A program made the position numbers and the translations under genes. The notes beneath the pieces were generated by a model. It did no database searches and was not told the DNA's origin. It worked only from the letters and a program-made list of their open reading frames with translations. DNA of 64,000 nt from an uncultured Pelagimonas sp. (GTDB taxonomy: Bacteria > Pseudomonadota > Alphaproteobacteria > Rhodobacterales > Rhodobacteraceae), in assembly GCA_947497905.1 (NCBI GenBank), contig CANMIH010000012.1:98690-162689 (forward strand), in the 5' to 3' direction. Below are positions 54,924 to 63,992 of the stretch, piece by piece (the stretch's first letter is position 1; each line of letters opens with the position of its first letter).

Positions 54924-55400
54924 ATGCCTCAAAACACATTTTGCCTATACAGGTGGGGATCCGTCGCAGACTTTGACCGCTTGGGACAGGTCATGTTTGA
55001 CGCGATCCACGCCACCCCCAGCCCATATTCACCCGCTCAGCAACGGGCTTGGGCGCCTGAACCTCCTCAGGGCAACGGATGGGCGCAAGCTCTTTCCTCG
55101 CAACACATTGCCGTTTTGGCAGACAAAGAAAACGCGCAGGGCTTTGTCACCCTCACCCCAGACGGCCTATTGGATTTCGCTTTCATTGCACCGAAGTGGC
55201 AAAGGCAAGGACGGTTGCGCCCCCTAATGGCGATGATTTCGAACCGTGCGCGCTTGCAGAACTTAAGTTCAGTAACAACCTACGCCAGCCTTTCGGCTCA
55301 GCCGGGATTTGCCAAATTGGGTTTCACCCTAGAGCATCATGAAGAAGTTGAACGTCATGGCGAACACCTCAAACGCGCAAAAATGACACGGATCTTATAG
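54924..55400 (+). CDS. GNAT-family N-acetyltransferase
   Basis: A 158-residue GNAT-fold protein: LYRWGSVADFDRLGQVMFDAIHATPSPYSPAQQRAW is the helix-1/2 region seen in YafP-type members, FVTLTPDGLLDFAFIAPKWQRQGRLRPLM covers strands 4-5 and the acetyl-CoA pyrophosphate loop (normally Q/RxxGxG/A, here QGRLRP), and a late YASLSAQPGFAKLGF motif is typical. The second loop glycine is missing, so cofactor binding may be altered. Substrate unknown. Confidence 0.82.
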   Translation: MPQNTFCLYRWGSVADFDRLGQVMFDAIHATPSPYSPAQQRAWAPEPPQGNGWAQALSSQHIAVLADKENAQGFVTLTPDGLLDFAFIAPKWQRQGRLRPLMAMISNRARLQNLSSVTTYASLSAQPGFAKLGFTLEHHEEVERHGEHLKRAKMTRIL

Positions 55401-55481
55401 CCCGCTGACACAGAACCACTTACTCAATCCCGTTCGATCAGCTATGCAGTTCTTCATAGTTTCCAACGTTAAGGCCCGAAA

Positions 55482-55877
55482 ATGAGCTTTTTTCTTCGCT
55501 GGCTGTTCGCCTTTATCCTGCTGACTGCGACCTACAATCCAACTCAGTGGAATTTTGTGCACTGGGCCGCCAACAACTGGCAGGATCAACTGCCAATCAC
55601 GGTGCTTCTTACGCTTCTGCTGACGGTTGGGTATGTGATCTATATCCGCGCCACATTGCGTTCGATCGGTACAATTGGCATGGCGCTGATTTTGGCCCTG
55701 GTTGGCGCAATCCTTTGGGTTCTCTGGGATTTTGGCCTGCTGGATCTTAGCAATCCTCAACTGGCGACCTGGATTGGAATTCTGGCGCTGTCGATTGTGT
55801 TGGGGGTTGGGTTGTCCTGGTCGATCATCCGCCGCAGGTTGTCGGGCCAGGTCGATACGGATGATGTTGACGAATAA
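55482..55877 (+). CDS. DUF6524-like small membrane protein
   Basis: The 131-residue protein has four hydrophobic helices (FLRWLFAFILLTATYNP, ITVLLTLLLTVGYVIYI, GMALILALVGAILWVLWDFGLL, WIGILALSIVLGVGLSWSII) and an acidic tail. The FLRWxFAxxLVxxTYNPTxxNFxxW start is the hallmark of a small membrane family in proteobacteria of unknown function (DUF6524, named from memory). Confidence 0.78.
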   Translation: MSFFLRWLFAFILLTATYNPTQWNFVHWAANNWQDQLPITVLLTLLLTVGYVIYIRATLRSIGTIGMALILALVGAILWVLWDFGLLDLSNPQLATWIGILALSIVLGVGLSWSIIRRRLSGQVDTDDVDE

Positions 55878-55906
55878 AACCTCGGGCGGGGTCCTCCCCG
55901 CCTGTT

Positions 55907-56233
55907 TCACTCAGGTTCGTCCGCCCCAAGCCGCACCACAGCGCCATGGGGTGTCGCAAGATAAGCCCGCGCCCAACCCTCTTTCAGCTGAGCCAGAACT
56001 TGGGCCTCTGCCAACTCTTTCGTAGTGCAGATCCGCTCAAGAGCTTCCACCCAGGCGAGAAAGTAATCCTCGCCCCCGTCCAACTCCTTATCGACACCAT
56101 GTTCGGCCAGAACCGCACCGAATTGCTCGGTCCACTCGGGCCAGCCAAACGCCGCCTGTGCATGTAGATGCACAGTCAAAGCGAAAACCTGCGCGTGCCA
56201 AGGGGCTTCAAATACCGGTTCAGGCGCTCTCAT
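55907..56233 (-). CDS. Nitrile hydratase accessory protein (P14K-like activator)
   Basis: A 108-residue protein with FEAPWHAQVFALTVHLHAQAAFGWPEWTEQFGAVL and DGGEDYFLAWVEALERICT, matching the accessory-protein family and the N-terminal part of nitrile hydratase beta. It delivers cobalt to the alpha subunit by subunit exchange in Co-type systems. It is the last gene of the alpha-beta-accessory order, overlapping beta by four bases (ATGA). Confidence 0.88.
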   Translation of the reverse strand: MRAPEPVFEAPWHAQVFALTVHLHAQAAFGWPEWTEQFGAVLAEHGVDKELDGGEDYFLAWVEALERICTTKELAEAQVLAQLKEGWARAYLATPHGAVVRLGADEPE

Positions 56234-56901
56234 GATGCGGCCTCAAGGTAGCTTTCCCAAAGATCGCAGGTCACCTCATCTCCGGCCCGCTCAGGTGCAC
56301 CCCAAAGGTCGCCAGCGTCAAACACCACCGTGTAGAGCGGTTCTGGACGCTCTCCCAGTCCATGTGCTGCAGCATCCGGAAGGACATGGGCCCCATGTCG
56401 CAGCACAACCTCTCCCGTAACACCGGTAGCATAACTTGGGAGCCGCGTGTGCCCGCCAGCCACAAACGCATTTGCCGACCGAACCCGGGTGCGTACGCGG
56501 TCACCGATAGCAAATCGAGGCGCTCTTCCGTCCCGATTGGCCGGCCCGCCGGCCGCAAGAACCCCGGCAACCTTTTCTGCCAGCATCTTGCGATCCGTCA
56601 GGTCAGATGACGCGACCGGCCCACCGGCAAGTTCTTCTCGGGTCACGACACCGGTTGCTTCAAGCAGATCGGCAAGACCCGCCAGCCACTTTTCGTAATA
56701 GGAAAAACGGGCATAGTCCTTCGGAGACAGACATTCACGCGCATGGCGCGACACATCAATATTCCACTGACCCAAAGCCCCACAGGCCAAGGTCACTGCC
56801 AATGCGCGCCCATGCCAGTCTTCTTTGAACACCGGTTCCCCTGGATTTGGGTCGATGGCGCCATCACCAAAACGCCCCCCCATATCGTGCACCCGGCTCA
56901 T
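56230..56901 (-). CDS. nthB: Nitrile hydratase beta subunit
   Basis: The 223-residue subunit starts MSRVHDMGGRFGDGAI, has FSYYEKWLAGLADLLEATGVVTREEL in the helical half and FAIGDRVRTRV, HTRLPSYATG, LYTVVFDAGDLWG in the C-terminal beta-barrel half. These are all family signatures, including arginines that contact the alpha metal site. With alpha it hydrates nitriles to amides. Coupled by ATGA overlaps on both sides. Confidence 0.94.
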   Translation of the reverse strand: MSRVHDMGGRFGDGAIDPNPGEPVFKEDWHGRALAVTLACGALGQWNIDVSRHARECLSPKDYARFSYYEKWLAGLADLLEATGVVTREELAGGPVASSDLTDRKMLAEKVAGVLAAGGPANRDGRAPRFAIGDRVRTRVRSANAFVAGGHTRLPSYATGVTGEVVLRHGAHVLPDAAAHGLGERPEPLYTVVFDAGDLWGAPERAGDEVTCDLWESYLEAAS

Positions 56902-57518
56902 GACTGAGCCCCAAGAACATCTGTACCGACCATAGAATCGCGGGTCACCGCTTTGGCCAATTGTTCTTGGCTCCAGCCTTCTGTCCCTTCAGGGCGCTCT
57001 GGAATAACAAGATACCGAATTTCAGCGGTTGAATCCCAGACCCGAACTTTGGTGTCATCCGCCAGTTTTACGCCAAACTCGGCGAGTACCTTGCGGGGTT
57101 CTCGCACGGCACGCGACCGGTAGGCATCAGACTTGAACCAGCTGGGCGGGATGCCAAGCAGGGGCCATGGATAACAGCTACAAAGCGTGCACACGACCAT
57201 GTTGTGCTGGCCCGGTGTGTTAAACACCGCCACGATGTGTTCCCCCTGACGGCCATAAAACCCCATGTCGCGCACAGCGGCAGTCGCATCCTGTTTCAGA
57301 GCCTCTGCGAACTCAGGCTCATCCCAGGCCCGGGCCACAACGGCGGCCCCATTTTGAGGTCCAACCCTATGCGCATAGGTGTCAATGATTTCGTCCAGAG
57401 CTGCAGGATCTATCAAGCCTTTGCGTTCAAGCAAAGTTTCGAGGGCTTTGACCCGCAAAGCCGGGTCAGGTGGTAGAACGGAATGTGCGTGGTCGGGATC
57501 ATCAAAATCATGTGGCAT
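56898..57518 (-). CDS. nthA: Nitrile hydratase alpha subunit, cobalt type
   Basis: The 206-residue catalytic subunit has the metal-binding CTLCSC motif (C110, C113, C115) followed by YPWPLLGIPPSWFK. Thr between the first two cysteines indicates the Co-type enzyme; Fe-type enzymes have Ser. An N-terminal MPHDFDDPDHAHS fits the family, so ATG 57518 is chosen over GTG 57560, although no clear Shine-Dalgarno is seen. The normal length is about 205. No amidase is adjacent, so the amide is processed elsewhere or excreted. Confidence 0.94.
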   Translation of the reverse strand: MPHDFDDPDHAHSVLPPDPALRVKALETLLERKGLIDPAALDEIIDTYAHRVGPQNGAAVVARAWDEPEFAEALKQDATAAVRDMGFYGRQGEHIVAVFNTPGQHNMVVCTLCSCYPWPLLGIPPSWFKSDAYRSRAVREPRKVLAEFGVKLADDTKVRVWDSTAEIRYLVIPERPEGTEGWSQEQLAKAVTRDSMVGTDVLGAQS

Positions 57519-57769
57519 GGCAAAAAGATGCGCTAACTTTCCTGCGTATTGCAAGCCCACAGAGGCCTGTGTGCATGGCGATCTGTAGGGGCCAGTATCA
57601 AAATCACCTACTTGTTACCAAACGCCGCCTGATGCCTTTTAGGTTCATTGGTTGCTCCCGTACTTGCGAAATTTTCTCTGACACCCGTTCTGGTCAGCGC
57701 TTCTGACGGATGAATTTCATTGTTTGTTTCTCGGCCCAAACAGGCCGCATTTGTGTTGGTACCCTTCTT

Positions 57770-59494
57770 ATGGACAAAAAGCTTACCCACCTCGTCTATG
57801 ATGCGTCGTTGGATAACTCGCTGTGGCCCGAGTTGATCCTAGAGCTATGCGAACAGCTGCACATGTATAAGCACGGCCGATTGATCGGCGACGCTCCTCA
57901 GGACATTGACGATTTGGCCCGCCATTTCCAACGCGCCTTTGCCATTTCCGAACGAATGGTCGACCTGCAGGAGCGCACCTCCAATCTCGTGTCCGTGCTC
58001 AATAGCTTTTCCTTCGGGGTGGCGCTCCTTGACGACGAGGGCCGCACTATATTGGCCAACGACACCATTTCTGACCTTGTGCCGTCGGATGGGGTGGCAG
58101 CGCTCCCTTTTCGGCTTGAAGATCAGGACGCGACCACCAGCTGGCCACTGTCGAACTGGATCGAGCACTGCAACACCACAGGCACGTGCATCAATCTCAA
58201 ATCTTGCGAACATCAGTCCAGAAATCTTTTGATGTTACCCCGATACGACGCCGTTCAAATGGGCTTTCCCACCACGGCAGCAGCTGTGCTGATCGCGACC
58301 CACCGAGACACCACAAACGCGCTTGCGGATTTTGCCAAAAGCCATGCGCTGACAAGTCGCGAAATTGAAATGGTCAAGTTTCTGGCCAATGGCACCGACC
58401 TCCAAGACACCGCAAAACACATGGGAGTGACCTATGAGAGCGCCCGCAGTTATCTCAAACGTGTGTTCCAAAAATCAGGCTGTGCTTCTCAGGCCGAACT
58501 GATCGAAGAAATCAGGCGCGCACCGCTCAATCTTTTGAAACCCCGCGTTCCTGATGAAAGCGATCAGTTGAATGTCCGGCGTTTGTTGCGGCTCCCCGAT
58601 GGTCGGCAGCTTGAGTATTTCTGTCTTGGGCCTAAAACCGGCTATCCGGTTCTGTCTTTTGACGCCCTAGCAGGTGCCACAATAGATGTTCTCGGCGCCC
58701 CCAAACACTGTCTGAGCTTTCTGGAAAAATACCACATTCGTCTGATAGTGCCCTGTCGTCCCGGCGGGTTTCGATCCGATCTCAAGATATTCAAAAGTCT
58801 GCGTGATTTTGCGCCTGACATTGACGCAATTCTGGTCAACGAGCACATCTCCCGCTTTAGCATTTTCGGATTGAGTTTTGGCGCCAATTCCGCGCTTGGC
58901 GTGGCCCATGACCTACAACATCGGGTCGATCGGATCGTTTTGTCTTCTCCGTCCTACCCGGTTTACCAACACCCGAATTGGCGCGATTTAGATCAGTTCT
59001 ATGTGCTTTGGGGAGTTCTAGGGCGTCATTGGCCCAGCATGTTGCGGCGGATTATCCCGTTTCTTGTGCGCTCGATCCTACAAAATCGGGATCGCTATTT
59101 TGACCGATATTGCGCCCGGACCAAAAGTTTACATGACGTTGAGATCCTGTCCCACCTTGGGGTGCGCCGTCGGACGGCCGAGCTTTTGGCTGAGCGCACC
59201 TTGCAAGGCACCGAAGGAATTGTCGAAGAAAACCTGCTCAACATCGGCGGGTGGGATTTTGATGTTGGAAACATCGCTGTGCCGGTAGAAATTTTTCATG
59301 GAGAGTTGGACAATGTCGCCCCCATCGAAGGCAGCGAAGTTTTGTCACGCGACTTACCGCTGGCCCAATTAAACCGGCTTGAGGGCAAAGGCCATTACCA
59401 CCACATGCGCCACTGGCCGAGCCTCGTCGCACGCGCCGCCGGTCACGACGTGGCCCCCGATATTGACAGGTATGGTTTTCCGGAAGACCCCTGA
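57770..59494 (+). CDS. LuxR-type HTH regulator fused to an alpha/beta hydrolase
   Basis: The 574-residue protein (from ATG 57770; ATG 57710 would add 20) has three parts. A PAS-like domain at about 70-170 includes FGVALLDDEGRTILAND. A LuxR-type HTH at 192-250 reads LTSREIEMVKFLANGTDLQDTAKHMGVTYESARSYLKRVF. A C-terminal alpha/beta hydrolase from about 270 has FGLSFGAN (nucleophile S369), HGELDNVAP (D514) and KGHYHH (H542), so the triad is complete. A sensor-DNA-binding-esterase chain suggests that the hydrolase acts on, or senses, the effector. No signal peptide. Target genes are not evident; nitrile hydratase lies divergently 250 bases away. Confidence 0.82.
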   Translation: MDKKLTHLVYDASLDNSLWPELILELCEQLHMYKHGRLIGDAPQDIDDLARHFQRAFAISERMVDLQERTSNLVSVLNSFSFGVALLDDEGRTILANDTISDLVPSDGVAALPFRLEDQDATTSWPLSNWIEHCNTTGTCINLKSCEHQSRNLLMLPRYDAVQMGFPTTAAAVLIATHRDTTNALADFAKSHALTSREIEMVKFLANGTDLQDTAKHMGVTYESARSYLKRVFQKSGCASQAELIEEIRRAPLNLLKPRVPDESDQLNVRRLLRLPDGRQLEYFCLGPKTGYPVLSFDALAGATIDVLGAPKHCLSFLEKYHIRLIVPCRPGGFRSDLKIFKSLRDFAPDIDAILVNEHISRFSIFGLSFGANSALGVAHDLQHRVDRIVLSSPSYPVYQHPNWRDLDQFYVLWGVLGRHWPSMLRRIIPFLVRSILQNRDRYFDRYCARTKSLHDVEILSHLGVRRRTAELLAERTLQGTEGIVEENLLNIGGWDFDVGNIAVPVEIFHGELDNVAPIEGSEVLSRDLPLAQLNRLEGKGHYHHMRHWPSLVARAAGHDVAPDIDRYGFPEDP

Positions 59495-59588
59495 TTTTAC
59501 CCCCATTTGGGGATATCAACCTTGGTCAAGAAAATGGGATCACAACCCCACCAAACTGTATGTTCCCTTGCTGCTCTTCGTGGGTCCC

Positions 59589-59948
59589 ATGTCACATTTT
59601 CAAAATGATCTTTCTTTTTATGAGATTTTGGGGCTCGCGGGAGCAGCGCTTTATCTGCTGAGCTACGTGCTTACCGCTCTCGACAGGCTGCCGAGCAATG
59701 CCCCCGGCTATTATGTTGCAAAACTTTTGGCCTCGGCGCTGGTCGCCATCAGTTTGCTAGAACAGTTTAATCTGGCGTCAGCCATAATTCAGAGCTTCTT
59801 TTTTCTGGTATCTCTGCTTGGTATCGCCCGTCATCTGCACCTGCGGAATCGCAAAACCGCACAGTCTACCAGCTCACAGGATCTGCCACTTCCCCCCTTT
59901 CCCCCGCTAAACCATCAGGTCAGAATTCACGATCATCTCCCACGATGA
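59589..59948 (+). CDS. Small membrane protein of CBU_0592-like type
   Basis: A 119-residue protein (from ATG 59589) with about three hydrophobic helices (EILGLAGAALYLLSYVLTAL, YYVAKLLASALVAISLL, AIIQSFFFLVSLLGIARHL) and a polar C-terminal tail. The pattern of helix, DRLPSNAPGYYVAKLLAS, NLASAIIQSFF resembles small membrane proteins of unknown function such as CBU_0592 relatives. The tail of about 30 residues may be non-conserved. The much longer frame upstream runs through the preceding gene and is not used. Confidence 0.65.
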   Translation: MSHFQNDLSFYEILGLAGAALYLLSYVLTALDRLPSNAPGYYVAKLLASALVAISLLEQFNLASAIIQSFFFLVSLLGIARHLHLRNRKTAQSTSSQDLPLPPFPPLNHQVRIHDHLPR

Positions 59949-60032
59949 ACAACTAAAGGACGCCACAAGGCTTGCACCCTCGTCCGGCTTCGCATACATA
60001 CCCCGCCAGACCCGAACGCATATGCAGGCCCC

Positions 60033-60404
60033 ATGGAAAACGTCATTCTCATCGTCCATCTCCTCCTTGCACTCGGCCTGATCGGCGTGGTGCTCTTGCA
60101 ACGTTCCGAAGGCGGTGGCCTTGGTATTGGCGGCGGTGGCGGAGCCATCAGCCAGCGCGGTGCGGCAACTGCATTGGGTAAAGTGACTTGGATCCTGGCG
60201 ATCGCCTTTATCATCACTTCAATCACATTGACCGTGATTTCAGCTCGCAATGCTTCGGGCAGCTCGATCCTGGACCGCATTGGCGGCTCGGCACCGGCGG
60301 CCAGCGACGAGGCACCGGCGAGCGACCTTTTGAACACTGACGGCCTTCTGCCCCCACCCTCGGGTGATGCTGATGCGCCACTGGTGCCGCGCGCCGCCGA
60401 CTAA
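60033..60404 (+). CDS. secG: Protein-export membrane protein SecG
   Basis: The 123-residue protein has the SecG core: an N-terminal helix (VILIVHLLLALGLIGVVLLQ), a glycine-rich loop (RSEGGGLGIGGGGGAIS) and a second helix (LAIAFIITSITLTVI), followed by an alanine-rich, low-complexity tail. SecG helps SecYE translocate proteins. It lies upstream of pyrG, an adjacency common in alphaproteobacteria. Confidence 0.94.
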   Translation: MENVILIVHLLLALGLIGVVLLQRSEGGGLGIGGGGGAISQRGAATALGKVTWILAIAFIITSITLTVISARNASGSSILDRIGGSAPAASDEAPASDLLNTDGLLPPPSGDADAPLVPRAAD

Positions 60405-60611
60405 GGCGCGCCAGCACCCTCTGACCCGCGTAAAGGTGGGTCCATCAAGGGATTGAAGTCCAGCCCACCTATACAACAGCATATAGCGTGTGGCTGGACA
60501 TTTATTTCCGAATCCGATATATCTCAAATCCCGTGATGCTGCGTTTTTTTAAACGCGGCAGAGCAAGATTTTGAGAAAAACACTCACGCTAAATCACGGG
60601 GCGCCTCACAT

Positions 60612-62255
60612 ATGGCACGCTTTATCTTTATCACCGGCGGTGTGGTCTCTTCCCTTGGAAAAGGTCTCGCATCGGCGGCTCTTGGTGCTTTGCTTCAGGC
60701 CCGCGGATATTCGGTTCGCCTGCGCAAACTTGACCCCTATCTGAACGTCGATCCGGGCACCATGTCGCCCTTCGAACACGGCGAAGTGTTTGTCACCGAC
60801 GATGGCGCAGAAACCGATCTGGATCTGGGCCACTATGAACGTTTCACTGGCGTTCCCGCCTGCCGCACCGATTCGGTCAGCTCGGGCCGCATCTACACCA
60901 ACGTGTTGGAAAAAGAGCGTCGTGGCGATTATCTGGGCAAAACCATCCAAGTGATCCCGCACGTCACCAACGAGATCAAAGATTTCATCGCCACCGGCGA
61001 AGATGATGTGGACTTCATGCTGTGTGAAATCGGCGGCACAGTTGGCGACATCGAGGGCCTGCCCTTCTTCGAAGCCATTCGCCAGTTTGCCAATGACAAG
61101 GCGCGCGGTCAGTGCATCTTTATGCACCTGACATTGCTGCCCTACATCAAAGCCTCGGGCGAGCTGAAAACCAAACCGACCCAGCACTCGGTGAAAGAGC
61201 TGCGGTCGATCGGCATCGCACCGGATGTTCTGGTCTGCCGGTCCGAGGGCCCCATTCCGCAGAAAGAGCGCGAAAAACTGGCGCTGTTCTGTAACGTGCG
61301 TCCTGACAGCGTCATTGCCGCGCAAGATCTGAAATCGATCTATGAGGCGCCGCTGGCCTATCACCGCGAAGGCCTGGATCAGGCGGTTCTGGATGCCTTT
61401 GGAATTGCGCCAGCGCCCAAACCGAACCTGTCGAAATGGGATGATGTGGCGGACCGCATCTATAACGCCGAAGGTGAGGTCAATGTTGCCATCGTTGGCA
61501 AATACACCCAGCTGGAAGACGCCTATAAATCGATTGCCGAGGCCCTGACCCATGGCGGCATGGCCAACCGGGTCAAAGTCAATGTGAACTGGGTCGATGC
61601 CGAGATGTTTGACCGCGAAGACGCGGCACCACATCTGGAAAAATACGACGCGATCCTCGTGCCCGGCGGGTTTGGCGAACGGGGTACGGAGGGCAAGATC
61701 AAAGCGGCCCAGTTCGCCCGCGAGCACAATGTGCCCTATCTTGGCATCTGTCTTGGGATGCAGATGGCCGTTATCGAAGCCGCACGTAACGTTGCCGGCG
61801 TCACCAAAGCCGGATCTGAAGAGTTTGACCACGAAGCGGGCAACCAGCGCTTTGAACCTGTGGTCTACCACCTCAAAGAGTGGATCCAGGGCAACGAAAA
61901 GGTCAACCGTCGTCCCGATGATGCCAAAGGCGGCACCATGCGTCTAGGCGCCTATGATGCGGTTCTGACCGAAGGGTCTAAAGTGGCCGAGGTCTATGGC
62001 AAGCAGGCCATCGATGAACGCCACCGTCACCGTTATGAGGTGGACATCAAGTACCGTGAACAGCTTGAAAACGCAGGTCTGCGATTCTCGGGCATGTCAC
62101 CTGATGGGCGCCTGCCAGAAATCGTTGAGTGGCCGGATCACCCCTGGTTCATCGGCGTTCAGTTCCACCCGGAATTGAAGTCGAAACCCTTCGACCCCCA
62201 CCCACTGTTCAAAGATTTTATTCGCGCAGCGCGAGACGCCTCGCGATTGGTATAA
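60612..62255 (+). CDS. pyrG: CTP synthase
   Basis: The 547-residue enzyme makes CTP from UTP, ATP and glutamine. The N-terminal synthetase domain starts [28 protein letters not shown] and has [39 protein letters not shown]. The C-terminal class I glutaminase has the nucleophile in [12 protein letters not shown] and the terminal histidine/glutamate pair in [10 protein letters not shown]. All active-site motifs are intact. A strong terminator follows. Confidence 0.97.
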   Translation: MARFIFITGGVVSSLGKGLASAALGALLQARGYSVRLRKLDPYLNVDPGTMSPFEHGEVFVTDDGAETDLDLGHYERFTGVPACRTDSVSSGRIYTNVLEKERRGDYLGKTIQVIPHVTNEIKDFIATGEDDVDFMLCEIGGTVGDIEGLPFFEAIRQFANDKARGQCIFMHLTLLPYIKASGELKTKPTQHSVKELRSIGIAPDVLVCRSEGPIPQKEREKLALFCNVRPDSVIAAQDLKSIYEAPLAYHREGLDQAVLDAFGIAPAPKPNLSKWDDVADRIYNAEGEVNVAIVGKYTQLEDAYKSIAEALTHGGMANRVKVNVNWVDAEMFDREDAAPHLEKYDAILVPGGFGERGTEGKIKAAQFAREHNVPYLGICLGMQMAVIEAARNVAGVTKAGSEEFDHEAGNQRFEPVVYHLKEWIQGNEKVNRRPDDAKGGTMRLGAYDAVLTEGSKVAEVYGKQAIDERHRHRYEVDIKYREQLENAGLRFSGMSPDGRLPEIVEWPDHPWFIGVQFHPELKSKPFDPHPLFKDFIRAARDASRLV

Positions 62256-62265
62256 ACCCACCAGA

Positions 62266-62291
62266 AACGGCGCTTCGGCGCCGTTTTTTGT
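62266..62291 (+). terminator. pyrG terminator with UUCG tetraloop
   Basis: AACGGCGC-TTCG-GCGCCGTT is a perfect 8-bp stem with a TTCG loop followed by T4G, 10 bases after the pyrG stop. Confidence 0.9.
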
Positions 62292-62700
62292 TTTCAAAAC
62301 CAACATCCCCCTTCAGATCAGTTCGTTGCGACTAAGGGGCACATGTTAGGCAAACGGACTGTATCAAACTACGTGCAAAGCTGGCGGATATCCCGCTTCG
62401 GTATCCCGGAATTGAAGTCGTCTGATAGGTTCCCAAACCCATAATCGCCCCCTCCCCCCCTTGCAACACGAAGGAGTTGAGCACTTCAACACATCAATCG
62501 GTGGGCGTTGCACTCCTGAGTCGCTTCTCTAGGACTTCGATGTCAAAACGTTTCCACATCGAGGATCAACTCTCCACCCAAACCCAAAGTAACCATCAAA
62601 GAAGCCGCCAGTCAGGTGGGCTGTGGCATTGCGGCTGTCGGCTAGGTCCTCAACAAGTCTGGCCGCCGAGCCCAGAGGTTCGTACTGGGGTTGAAACCGC
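62292..62700. other. Decayed region downstream of pyrG
   Basis: No gene recognised. Frames are short and interrupted, and the sequence is patchy in composition, consistent with gene decay. No terminal repeat of an insertion sequence could be confirmed. Confidence 0.4.
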
Positions 62701-62880
62701 TGCCCGTGAGCTGGGATCTGCGTTCAGCGCCATAGGGTACGCGCAATCGCACCACGCCCACAGATTTTGCTCTTGGACGAGCCAATGTCAGCTCCTGATG
62801 CGGCTCTGCGCATACAGTTACGCAATGAATTGGTTTTTTTGCTGCGTCAGCTCGGCATCACCTCATATCGACTAGTGGCG
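62701..62880 (+). pseudogene. Remnant of an ABC transporter ATPase gene
   Basis: In one frame the text reads RVRAIAPRPQILLLDEPMSAPDAALRIQL and then RNELVFLLRQLGITS. This corresponds to the region after LSGGQ through Walker B and the D-loop of a MalK/PotA-type ATPase (QR-RVAIARAxxxxPxILLLDEPxSALDxxLR). The frame has an in-frame stop (TGA 62707-62709) just before, the signature is scrambled, and nothing upstream restores Walker A. Only about 55 residues survive. Confidence 0.65.
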
Positions 62881-63335
62881 GCACGTTACGGCTCCCTTTC
62901 TCTGTGGAAGATGAGAATGGATTGGCCGGGTAGAAGATCTTCGCCTCTCCGATAATGGCCCGGTATCGGCGCGCGCTGCGACCGTGCCCTTCCTGGTCAT
63001 TCACTACTGTCTTGACCTGCTCGGGATCACATCTCCAGCCAACATGCCCCAACGTCACCGCGGATCACCGTGACGACCTGCGCCTACAACTCATGCTCAA
63101 ACCCGTCTCTAAGGCCCTTCATCGACGGCATGAAATCAATGATGACATACTGAAGTCAAGCGAAGTACCCCTAGGGCATTTCTCATGGCGAAAGCCGTCT
63201 AGGTAAACGAGATTAAGGCTCTTCTCTACCGGAGGAATTGGATCGAGAAACGCGAAAAATACGCTGAAACCACAGGAAGTTGTCTGACAGCTCTTGACCT
63301 CAACAGGCCTCTGATTTACGACGTCCAGACAGCGA
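62881..63335. other. Unassigned stretch before the tRNA gene
   Basis: Short open frames on both strands (for example 62955-63206 on plus, 62858-63058 on minus) but none with a recognisable domain or ribosome-binding site. Probably decayed or foreign DNA. Confidence 0.35.
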
Positions 63336-63409
63336 GCGGGTATGGTGAAATGGTATCATAAGAGCCTTCCAAGCTTAAGGTGCGGGTTCGATTCCCGCTA
63401 CCCGCTCCA
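63336..63409 (+). tRNA. tRNA-Gly (anticodon TCC) with weakened anticodon stem, possibly a pseudo-tRNA
   Basis: Acceptor GCGGGTA pairs with TACCCGC, then discriminator T and encoded CCA (63407-63409). The T-arm GCGGG-TTCGATT-CCCGC and the D-arm are intact. The anticodon loop is CTTCCAA, anticodon TCC, reading GGA. The anticodon stem AGAGC/GCTTA has an A-A mismatch at 27-43 and a G-T pair at 28-42; close relatives would have ACAGC/GCTGT-like pairing. It may be functional with a weaker stem, or a degenerate copy. The surrounding DNA is decayed. Confidence 0.82.
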
Positions 63410-63539
63410 AATCGCTCTCACCTAAAAAGGCGAAATGTTGCTCAGTTGACTTATCGTAGTCGTTGCTTCAAGCGATGAACGGCAAGTCGTCAGCCTCTTT
63501 GTATTTCGTCTTTCAAGGATATGGTTCCAGGGCCCGTAG

Positions 63540-63992
63540 GACCAGATTTCCTCGTCCGCAAGGCAAGACAGGCACCTCGCCTCTACCATTAACGAGGTCC
63601 AGATCTTCCTTCGGCACTCCCTACTGCGCCCTGGGGGAGTTAGCCGAGAGGATCTATCGGAAGTTTTGGGATTTGATGTTCTGACCCGCGACGAGGCCGC
63701 GGCGATCTCGGCACCGGGCCAAACCAAGTCACACTACGCGCCGCGCGCCAGTGTCCGCCTGAACGCAACGGACTGGCAAGAGGGAGAGGCCCGGCTTGGG
63801 TTTGGGGATGTGGCCTGTGATCTGAATCTGTCAAAAGAGGGCGATTTGCGCGAAGCCGCCGCCAACCTGTTTGAATTCATGCATCAATTGGACGCCACGG
63901 GGCGTGATCACATCGCAGTCTCCCCAATCCCTGATGTTGGACTTGGGTTAGCGATCAATGACCGCCTCGCGCGCGCGGCGGCTGACGGATAG
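63540..63992 (+). pseudogene. 3' part of a Sua5/TsaC-type threonylcarbamoyl-AMP synthase gene
   Basis: The frame to TAG 63992 reads STIN (63582-63593), LLRPGGVSREDLSEVLGFDV, SAPGQTKSHYAPRASVRLNA, then a DLNLS and AINDRLARAAA end: the linker and C-terminal Sua5 domain of threonylcarbamoyladenylate synthase, which makes the precursor of t6A in tRNA. The catalytic YrdC domain is missing, and an in-frame TAG lies at 63537-63539. Hence the piece is a truncated remnant of about 150 codons, or its 5' half was displaced. The cell must have another copy, since t6A is nearly universal. Confidence 0.75.

Noticed and set aside
60606..61871. 421-codon minus-strand frame opposite pyrG
   Set aside because: Exact shadow of a highly conserved CTP synthase; composition is typical of the reverse of GC-rich coding DNA.
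62881..63206. Possible transposase remnant before the tRNA
   Set aside because: No DDE/DEDD motif or terminal inverted repeat could be read; called only as unassigned DNA.
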